From Candidatus Aenigmatarchaeota archaeon (GTDB lineage Archaea; Aenigmatarchaeota; Aenigmatarchaeia; GW2011-AR5): a DNA stretch of 64,000 bases. Position numbers and translations under genes: made by a program. The first letter of the stretch is position 1; the number at the start of each line of letters is the position of its first letter. This document shows positions 57,129 to 64,000 of the stretch, piece after piece. Location of the stretch: contig JACPRW010000003.1 in assembly GCA_016193585.1 (NCBI GenBank), forward strand, positions 62,001 to 126,000, in the 5' to 3' direction. The notes under the pieces are model-generated. The model made no database searches. It was not told where the DNA came from and saw only the letters and a list, made by a program, of their open reading frames with translations.

Positions 57129-57499
57129 ATCGCCTCTATCCCGATTGCCTTCTCGTGGAGGAATTTCTTCCCCACATTGCCGTTGTTGCCGACGACGTCG
57201 TTGAGGTTGAGGAAAAACCAGCCTTTTCTTGAAACTTTCCACGCCACGTACGCCTTGGCTCCGGCCTTCTCTTCCCATTCCCTGAGTTCGTCCAGTTGTT
57301 CGGGAGGCACGGTGAATGCGCCTGCACGCGACTTGCACTCGATGACAATGAGCCTGCCGCCCTTTGCCGCGATGATGTCAGGTGAGGCAAGATTTATTCT
57401 TCCTGAACGCGGCGTACGGACAACCATGTAGCCCATGTGAGCCAGAATATGCACAAGCTGCCTTTCTCCAGCGTAGCCTTTTCTATATGCGTGCACCAT
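57125..57499 (-). CDS. hjc: Holliday junction resolvase Hjc
   Basis: GYAGERQLVHILAHMGYMVVRTPRSGRINLASPDIIAAKGGRLIVIECKSRAG. Confidence 0.92.
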   Translation of the reverse strand: MVHAYRKGYAGERQLVHILAHMGYMVVRTPRSGRINLASPDIIAAKGGRLIVIECKSRAGAFTVPPEQLDELREWEEKAGAKAYVAWKVSRKGWFFLNLNDVVGNNGNVGKKFLHEKAIGIEAI

Positions 57500-57544
57500 T
57501 GTCGGATCCCCAAATCTTTATATGACACCGCAAGAAAATAAGCT

Positions 57545-57783
57545 TATAGTAGCGGCAAACGTCGTAATAGGGGATACCATGAAGAGCAGAGCTCTTCGGG
57601 GTGCTCAAAAACAAAAGGGTTTTTGGCATGCCAAAGAAGCTGGGCTTCTTTGAGCATGGCAGAAAGCCGATGCTTTCTGAGAGCGACGCAGCATAATATG
57701 GGATGCGACACAACAAAGACCAAAGGTCTTTGTGTGTACAAGGACTTTATCAAAAGTCCTTGTTACACCAAAGGTGGGGCATG
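57545..57783 (+). repeat. Array of at least five short hairpins including element D copy 2
   Basis: gaagagc-aga-gctcttc; caaaaac..ggtttttg; caaagaagc-tgg-gcttctttg; cagaaagc-cgat-gctttctg; caaagacc-aaa-ggtctttg; acaaggact..agtccttgt. Confidence 0.75.
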
Positions 57784-57788
57784 GGTAT

Positions 57789-58238
57789 ATGGAGACAGTT
57801 GTCGACAATTTCTTTTCCAGGAAAATACTGCTCGAAACAAAGGATATCTACGGCGCCGCACTCGAGCTGGTGTTTGTGCTCGATTCGTTCGGCAAGTCGC
57901 AGTTCACGCAAAACACCTTCGAAACCGACGGGCCAAGGAAAAAGTCAAAGGTCGCAGCGGCCCTCGTCAAGCGCTTCGACAAGCACTCCTCGCTGGCGAT
58001 GTCAGTGAAAATCACCGGCGAATCGAACGGCATCGGCTATATCGAGGTCATGATAAACGCCGATTTCCAGATGGTTTTCCCGCTCGAAGAGGGTATCGTC
58101 TACAACACGTTCATGAATTACTACGCAGGCAGTATCTCGCACGTTTTCAGGGAAATGGCGGAGCAGCGGGCGAAGGAAATCTACGATGCGCTGGAGCAGA
58201 AGGCGAAAGAACTGCGGCAGCGCCAGCCGATGAGCTAG
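57789..58238 (+). CDS. Conserved hypothetical protein upstream of dnaG
   Basis: METVVDNFFSRKILLETKDIYGAALELVFVLDSFG...; ORF-track start at 57732 reads through hairpin D. Confidence 0.65.
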   Translation: METVVDNFFSRKILLETKDIYGAALELVFVLDSFGKSQFTQNTFETDGPRKKSKVAAALVKRFDKHSSLAMSVKITGESNGIGYIEVMINADFQMVFPLEEGIVYNTFMNYYAGSISHVFREMAEQRAKEIYDALEQKAKELRQRQPMS

Positions 58239-58383
58239 GTTTAAGAACATTTCCATTACAAAGTTATTAAAAAAGGCAGAGAATGGTTATTGTTTCATGT
58301 TTATACGGTGGTCACCGTGAGTATACACGTACCCGATTGCGTGCAATAAACCTATTTCTGCCGTTGATACGGAGGTGTTGTCA

Positions 58384-59559
58384 ATGGCCAAGTTGGCCCA
58401 GAATTTCGCGAAATACTTAATCCATGCACGGCTCAATGCCAAGGGCGTTGTCGAGAGACCCGATATCATCGGGGCTATTTTCGGCCAGACCGAGGGGCTG
58501 CTCGGCCAGGATCTGGACCTGCGCGAGTTGCAGAGGACCGGGAGAATCGGCCGCATCGAGGTGGATGTCAAGACGTCGAAGGGAAAGGCGTATGCAGAGA
58601 TAACCATTCCGTCGAGCCTGGATGCGAGCGAGACCTCGCTCCTTGCCGCCTCGCTCGAGACCATCGACAAGGTGGGTCCTTGTGACGCTGAAATAGAAAT
58701 AGGCAAAGTGGAGGATGTGCGGACGCAGAAGCGCCGCTACGTTATCGACCGCGCGAAAGATATACTCAAGTCCATGATGGACGAGGATGTGATGCCGGAT
58801 TCGCAGAAGTTGTCGGAGATGATAAAGGAGGCGGTGCGCTCGTGGGAGGTTTCAAATTACCACGGGCTCAGCTGCGGGCCGGATATCCTTGATGCCGACG
58901 AAATCATCGTCGTCGAAGGGCGCGCCGATGTCATCACCCTGCTCAAAAACGGCATACGCAATGTTATTGCAATCGAAGGCAGCAAGATACCTGAGCCGGT
59001 CGTCGAGATGACGAAACAAAAGACGACGACCGCATTTCTTGACGGCGACCGCGGCGGCGACCTCGACCTGAAAAAGCTGCTCGCCCTCGGCGACATCGAC
59101 TTTGTTGCGAGGGCCGAGAAGGGGAAAGAGGTCGAAGAGCTTACGAAGAAGCAGATATTCAAGTCGCTGCGGGAGCGGATCCCTGTCGACCAGCTGTCCG
59201 ATAAGCGGCACGAAGAGCCCGAGGAACCGCGCCAGGAAGAGCCCGTTGACGAGGAGAAGAAGAAGTTCCTCGGCTCGCTGCTCGAGGACCTGGTAGGCAC
59301 GCGTGCCGCCTATTTTGTCGATAGGAACCTGCAGATACTGAGCAAGGTCCCCATAAGCGAAATCAGCAGCCTCATCGGAGACTATCAGAATATCTACGCG
59401 ATAGTGTTCGACGGCAAGATAAACCAGGCGATTGTCGACATGGCATTGCAGAAGAAAGTCGTGTTCCTCGTGGGAGCCGATTACAAGGAGCACATCAGTC
59501 CGGGGTCGGTGAAGATATTCGTGATGAAGGATTTCGAGCCGCGAGGGCCGCCGGCGTAG
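58384..59559 (+). CDS. dnaG: Archaeal DnaG-like primase
   Basis: LIHARLNAKGVVERPDIIGAIFGQTEGLLGQDLDLRELQRTGRIGRIEV; toprim IVVEGRADVITLLKNGIRNVIAIEG, AFLDGDRGGD. Confidence 0.95.
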   Translation: MAKLAQNFAKYLIHARLNAKGVVERPDIIGAIFGQTEGLLGQDLDLRELQRTGRIGRIEVDVKTSKGKAYAEITIPSSLDASETSLLAASLETIDKVGPCDAEIEIGKVEDVRTQKRRYVIDRAKDILKSMMDEDVMPDSQKLSEMIKEAVRSWEVSNYHGLSCGPDILDADEIIVVEGRADVITLLKNGIRNVIAIEGSKIPEPVVEMTKQKTTTAFLDGDRGGDLDLKKLLALGDIDFVARAEKGKEVEELTKKQIFKSLRERIPVDQLSDKRHEEPEEPRQEEPVDEEKKKFLGSLLEDLVGTRAAYFVDRNLQILSKVPISEISSLIGDYQNIYAIVFDGKINQAIVDMALQKKVVFLVGADYKEHISPGSVKIFVMKDFEPRGPPA

Positions 59560-59595
59560 CTGAGCGCGTGCAGTACGTCATCTGCCCAGACTTGG

Positions 59596-59739
59596 CTAAT
59601 CATCCAGCATCACAGGCCTTTGTGAAGCGTACTTCTTGACGTAGACGATGTCCCCGCATTTTTCGCATTGTACTTCAACAAATCGGCCCAGTTCAAGGTT
59701 CGAGCTCATTTGTTTTCCGCAGCAAACAGGTAGTTCCAT
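59596..59739 (-). CDS. 47-aa zinc-ribbon protein (below the ORF-track cutoff)
   Basis: MELPVCCGKQMSSNLELGRFVEVQCEKCGDIVYVKKYASQRPVMLDD*. Confidence 0.7.
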   Translation of the reverse strand: MELPVCCGKQMSSNLELGRFVEVQCEKCGDIVYVKKYASQRPVMLDD

Positions 59740-60071
59740 ATTTTATATCACCTCTTTTAACAATTAAACAACAATCGATACACGTTGTATATACCTGAGA
59801 AAAGAACTGTTGGTCATCTTCGGAAGAGAATCATCCCAAATCAGCGCTTCATTGTCAACGCTGTAGGGGAGATATAGTGTACGCTAAAGCAGTTGGTAAT
59901 GGTACATTCCTGTATCCAGTCAAACGTTTTCAATTTCATACTAAAAATGAAATATCCCTTAAACTATTTAAGGGGAAACTGGGATATTTTTCCCACCACC
60001 GGAAGGCTTTAAAGCATAAGAGACATGATGTCAGATGTGCATAATTAAAATGCAAATTATTCGTGATATTC

Positions 60072-60626
60072 ATGAGGCTTCCCGAACTCTCGATGATAAA
60101 GAAACTGCGCAAGCAGATAGGAGTCAACCAGACCGAGCTGGCGAAAGCGGCAGGCGTCTCACAGTCTCTGGTCGCGCGCATTGAGCTCAGCAGGGTCGAT
60201 CCGAGCTACTCGAACACGCGCAACATATTCCTCGCGCTCGAGAGGCTGGGAAAGGGAAAGATACGCATGGCTAAGGATATCATGAGCAGGAAAATACTCT
60301 GCGCAAAGCCGAATACCGCCGTGAAAGAGGCGGTATCCCTGATGAGGCGGAAAAATGTGTCGCAGCTGCCCGTCCTTGATGACGACCTGCTCGTCGGTTC
60401 GGTATCAGAAAAGACGATTCTCGACCTCGTCACGAATGGCGGCATCGAAAATGTCTCCCTGACCGCGGTCAAGGAGATAATGGAAGAGCCGTTCCCGGTT
60501 ATAGACGAGAATGCGACGCTATCAGTCGTTTCGCTTCTTCTCGAGTATAATTCGGCTATTGTGGTAACAGAGAAAGGGAAGCCGAAGGGCATTGTAACGA
60601 AGTCAGACCTGTTGAAGCTGATGTAA
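60072..60626 (+). CDS. HTH (Xre-like) plus tandem CBS-domain transcriptional regulator
   Basis: LRKQIGVNQTELAKAAGVSQSLVARIELSRVDPSYSNTRNIFLALERL then two CBS motifs. Confidence 0.9.
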   Translation: MRLPELSMIKKLRKQIGVNQTELAKAAGVSQSLVARIELSRVDPSYSNTRNIFLALERLGKGKIRMAKDIMSRKILCAKPNTAVKEAVSLMRRKNVSQLPVLDDDLLVGSVSEKTILDLVTNGGIENVSLTAVKEIMEEPFPVIDENATLSVVSLLLEYNSAIVVTEKGKPKGIVTKSDLLKLM

Positions 60627-60655
60627 CGTAAATATAGTCACCATAACTGATCTAT

Positions 60656-61927
60656 ATGAAGATTCTTCGAACAATGGACGTATTTGTTCCCGGCGGGATG
60701 CCACAACATACCTATATTCAAAGAAAGCAAGGAAATCTTGAGGAACGTCTTCATTCAACCCAAAATAACTTGTGTAAACTTGTGACTGTAACGGGAGGTA
60801 CAAAATCAGGAAAAACGGTCTTAGTCAATAAAGTTTTTCCTAAAACAACCTCCATATGGGTTGATGGGGGTCATGTAAAAATTGAAGATGACATTTGGAA
60901 TAGTGTACTCGAACAAATAGGGGGGCGTACACAGATCGAGACTCACTCTAAAGAAAGCACGCGTTCTACTGATGGCAAACTCTTTGAAGGCAAAGGAGAA
61001 GTTCCCTTTGTATTTAAGGGAGGTATGGAAGTAAATGAAAGTATTTCAAAGGAGACCGAACGTGAACGTGTCGAGGGACTATCATTCAGTCCCCGTGCGG
61101 CAGCGGTTTCACAGATTCGAAAAAGTAAGAAGTCTCTGATAATCGATGACTTCCACTACCTTGATAGACATGTTCAAGGTGACGTTATCCGAGCACTAAA
61201 ACCTTTGATTTTTGATGGGATACCTGTTATCATAATCGCCATTCCACATAGGCGTTATGATGCTGTAAAAGTTGAACGAGAAATGACTGGTAGAATAGAA
61301 TCGATAGACATCCTTCCTTGGGGCACGGATGAGCTGATAGCTATCCCCAATGAAGGCTTCCCACTACTAAATATAGGAATAGATAATAAGCTGTGCATAA
61401 AACTGGCAGAAGAAGCTTACGGCAGCCCTTATATAATGCAAGAGTTTTGTCGACAATTAGCATCAGATAAGGTAGAAAAAACGTCAGAACGAAAAATTAC
61501 TATTCCGAGCATTCAAAATAATCTTTTTATTAAGGTAGCTGAAGGAACAGGAAAAGTTGTATTCGATAAATTGGCCAAAGGACCACGTCAAAGAGCAGAT
61601 AGAAAACAAAGGACGTTAAAAACAGGAGGAACTGTAGATATTTATCAGGCCACATTACTTGCAATGGCACAATTACTTCAGGAGGAACCAAGCCTTCAAA
61701 CTATTGAATACGAGAAACTGCGATTAGCTATACGGAATCTTCTTCTAAAAGATAGTGTTCCACAAGCTCAGGAAATAACGAGAGTTCTCAAAGAAATGGA
61801 AGAAATAGCTTCGAAGGACGAATCGTCAATCCCGGTTATAGATTTGGAGGCGGATGAGAGAAAAATTCACATAACAGATCCATTTTTTGCATTCTACTTA
61901 AAATGGGGAGTACCATTAAAGAAATAA
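60656..61927 (+). CDS. P-loop ATPase (AAA/STAND-like), probable horizontally acquired gene
   Basis: LVTVTGGTKSGKTVLVNKVFPKT Walker A; SLIIDDFHYLDRHVQGDVIRALKPL Walker B; AT-rich compared with neighbours. Confidence 0.75.
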   Translation: MKILRTMDVFVPGGMPQHTYIQRKQGNLEERLHSTQNNLCKLVTVTGGTKSGKTVLVNKVFPKTTSIWVDGGHVKIEDDIWNSVLEQIGGRTQIETHSKESTRSTDGKLFEGKGEVPFVFKGGMEVNESISKETERERVEGLSFSPRAAAVSQIRKSKKSLIIDDFHYLDRHVQGDVIRALKPLIFDGIPVIIIAIPHRRYDAVKVEREMTGRIESIDILPWGTDELIAIPNEGFPLLNIGIDNKLCIKLAEEAYGSPYIMQEFCRQLASDKVEKTSERKITIPSIQNNLFIKVAEGTGKVVFDKLAKGPRQRADRKQRTLKTGGTVDIYQATLLAMAQLLQEEPSLQTIEYEKLRLAIRNLLLKDSVPQAQEITRVLKEMEEIASKDESSIPVIDLEADERKIHITDPFFAFYLKWGVPLKK

Positions 61928-61959
61928 TTACATTCACTTTATTCAAGGAAAAGATTCTT

Positions 61960-63303
61960 GTGATAACGAAAGATGTTTCCCATATCTTCCGCAGCTACGA
62001 CATACGCGGCATCTACGGGAAAGATATAGACGAGGATATGATGTGCCGCATCGGCGGCGCGTTCGCTGCATGCGTTCCCGGGGAGCGTGTTGTTGTCGCG
62101 CGCGATGCGCGGGTGTCGAGTCCCTTGCTGCAACGTGCGTTCATGAAAGGCTTGGCCGGCAAGACGGCAGTTGACGCCGGCACGGTGCCACTTGGCGCTG
62201 GCATGTTCCATGCATGGGAAAACAAAATGCCATTCGCATATGTCACCGCTTCACATTTGCCGAGGGAATGGAACGGGGTGAAATTCTTCCATGAAACCGG
62301 AGCCGGCTTTTCGCAGGCTGAAAATGAGCGCATCCGCGATACGTTCCTCGAAACCCCCCCTGCCGCACATGCAGCAGTTGCACGTGCCCTCCATACCGGA
62401 GTCCTGTCAGCGTATGCCGAATTCCTCCTCGGCAAGCTGCACGCCAGGCGCACATTGTCTGTAGCGCTCGATCCGGGAAATGGCTGTGCCGGGCTCATTG
62501 TGGGTGATATGTTCAGAAGCGCAGGCTTCGGCACAGTCGTGGTCAATGAGCGCGTAGATGGCGGCTTCCCGGGGCGAACCCCGGAACCAAACAAGGACCC
62601 GCTTGTGGCACTTAAGGAAGCGGTAAAAGATGCCGGCGCCGCTCTCGGCATCGCGTACGACGGCGACGGCGACCGCATGGTGCTGGTAGACGACAGACTG
62701 CGGATACTCGCACCGGAACGCACCGCGTATTTCATCCTCACCGGGTTGCTGGAGCGTGAGCAAGGCCCCCTTATCGCGAACGTCGAGTGCACGCGGACCA
62801 TCGACGACATCGGGAAGAAGTTTGGTAGGCAAGTAATCCGCGTGCCGGTTGGCCACACGTTCCTTGTCGAAGCGGCGCAGGCGAACAGCGCTGCGTTCGG
62901 CGTGGAGACGTCAGGACATTATGTCATACCTTCGCTCGTGCCATTCGACGACGCACTCGCGGTCAGCCTGTACGCCGCGTGCATGCTATCGGCTCGCGAC
63001 GAGCAGTTGTCAGCAATCGTTGATGCAATACCGGACATCCCGTTCAAGCGGCTTGAGGTTCCGTGCAAAGACGATGCGGAGAAGTTCGGTATTGTTGGCA
63101 AATTGAGGCAGCAACTCGCACGTCAGTACAAATCAGTCAACACGATGGACGGTGTCCGCGTCGATTTCCCCGACGGCTGGGTGCTCATCCGCGCCTCGAA
63201 TACGTCACCCGTTATCCGCCTCAGTATCGAAGGAAGAACGCCCGGCATCATCAGGCGGCTCGAGTCACAGTTTAAAGAACAGATTCATGCGATGCTTGGC
63301 TAG
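61960..63303 (+). CDS. Phosphomannomutase/phosphoglucomutase family protein
   Basis: FRSYDIRGIYGKDID; VTASHLPREWNGVKF; AYDGDGDRMVLVD; VETSGHYVIP; RASNTSPVIRLSIEG. Confidence 0.9.
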   Translation: MITKDVSHIFRSYDIRGIYGKDIDEDMMCRIGGAFAACVPGERVVVARDARVSSPLLQRAFMKGLAGKTAVDAGTVPLGAGMFHAWENKMPFAYVTASHLPREWNGVKFFHETGAGFSQAENERIRDTFLETPPAAHAAVARALHTGVLSAYAEFLLGKLHARRTLSVALDPGNGCAGLIVGDMFRSAGFGTVVVNERVDGGFPGRTPEPNKDPLVALKEAVKDAGAALGIAYDGDGDRMVLVDDRLRILAPERTAYFILTGLLEREQGPLIANVECTRTIDDIGKKFGRQVIRVPVGHTFLVEAAQANSAAFGVETSGHYVIPSLVPFDDALAVSLYAACMLSARDEQLSAIVDAIPDIPFKRLEVPCKDDAEKFGIVGKLRQQLARQYKSVNTMDGVRVDFPDGWVLIRASNTSPVIRLSIEGRTPGIIRRLESQFKEQIHAMLG

Positions 63304-64000
63304 CGTTTCATGAACGTGCGCGCCTTGCTGAGCGAGTCCTTGTCGCCGATATCGAACCAGTTGTTCTCAAATATGTACGCGTAGACAGCCTCCCTCTTGT
63401 GCAGCCACTGGAGAAAGAAACCTGGCGCGTCCTTGTGGTTGCCCTCGCTCAGGTATTCCCCAAAGTAGTGGAGCGACGCCCTGGGGAAAAGATAGCAACC
63501 GGTGCTGGCGAGCGTTGAGGCGGGTTCCTGTGGCTTTTCGACAAAATCAACGACACGCTGCGTCCCGTCCACTTTGAGTATGCCGTACAGCCGTGCCTTG
63601 GAGCGGTCCTTGAGGTCGAACGCCGCAACAACAGGGTGCTTCTTTTTCCTGAAGCATTCGACAAAATCAGCCACATCGAAACCGATAAGGTTGTCCCCTG
63701 CTATAATCATGCAGTCGTCCTGTATGCGCTGTGTTGAGAGCACGTAGTGGACGCCGCCTATGGCACCGAGCTTCTCTTCTTCTCGACGGGAATCCTCGAT
63801 TATTATGTGTACGGGCTTGTCAAAGTGGTATTTCGCCTTCCACGAGGTATAATCGCGCTCAAACCGGGCATTGGTGGAAACAAGGACGCTGTCGATACCC
63901 TTGATAGTTTCCAGTTTCTCCAGTATGTAGTTGATAACAGGTTTCCCGCCGACCTCAAGAAGGGGTTTCGAGACGCTGAGCGTCATCGGCCAGAGGCGCT
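63300..64000 (-). CDS. Sugar-phosphate nucleotidyltransferase, truncated at window end
   Basis: RLWPMTLSVSKPLLEVGGKPVINYILEKLETI; reading frame open to the edge. Confidence 0.88.
   Translation of the reverse strand, partial: RLWPMTLSVSKPLLEVGGKPVINYILEKLETIKGIDSVLVSTNARFERDYTSWKAKYHFDKPVHIIIEDSRREEEKLGAIGGVHYVLSTQRIQDDCMIIAGDNLIGFDVADFVECFRKKKHPVVAAFDLKDRSKARLYGILKVDGTQRVVDFVEKPQEPASTLASTGCYLFPRASLHYFGEYLSEGNHKDAPGFFLQWLHKREAVYAYIFENNWFDIGDKDSLSKARTFMKR

Noticed and set aside
57732-57788. Upstream start MCTRTLSKVLVTPKVGHGY for the 57789-58238 gene
   Set aside because: Extension is encoded by the repeat hairpin; the downstream ATG at 57789 is preferred.
57605-57808. Minus-strand ORF with CPTFGVTRTFDKVLVH, similar to the minus-strand ORF at 21156-21404
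   Set aside because: The protein similarity is just translation of the shared hairpin D repeat; no independent coding support.
60656-61927. Second Orc1/Cdc6 paralog
   Set aside because: Walker motifs differ from Orc1 (no GTGKT sensor pattern, no ISM/winged-helix signature) and better fit a STAND-like ATPase.

Overview
The window is archaeal chromosomal DNA. Evidence is the co-occurrence of Orc1/Cdc6, a PolD small-subunit (DP1) homolog, B-family polymerase, archaeal DnaG, Hjc, alpha-NAC, SecD/SecF, a histone-fold protein and an HMG-CoA synthase/thiolase/DUF35 operon. About 0-41 kb is a large surface-glycan / N-glycosylation island: many GT4/GT2 glycosyltransferases, NDP-sugar epimerases, RmlA/B/C/D, FdtA/FdtB-like, RfbF/RfbG-like, a flippase, a split STT3/AglB, and PIG-V-, DPM1- and YfhO-like proteins. 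It has an AT-rich inner block at about 4.3-14.5 kb. About 38-64 kb is core information processing and isoprenoid metabolism. Two observations stand out. (1) An Orc1-DP1-PolB operon in which the PolB polypeptide ends in a zinc ribbon resembling the C-terminus of the PolD large subunit DP2, and the DP1-like subunit has lost several phosphoesterase/exonuclease residues. This resembles the eukaryotic catalytic-PolB plus inactive-B-subunit arrangement. ORB-like repeats lie just upstream of orc1. (2) A set of modular, non-coding, palindromic elements, often built as hairpin - three-way junction with two arms - hairpin. They occur in several sequence families, nest inside one another, sit in gene-cassette borders, and in one case interrupt a decayed glycosyltransferase gene at a TA site. 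No transposase, CRISPR array, rRNA or tRNA was recognised. All homology calls are from reading motifs; no database search was run.
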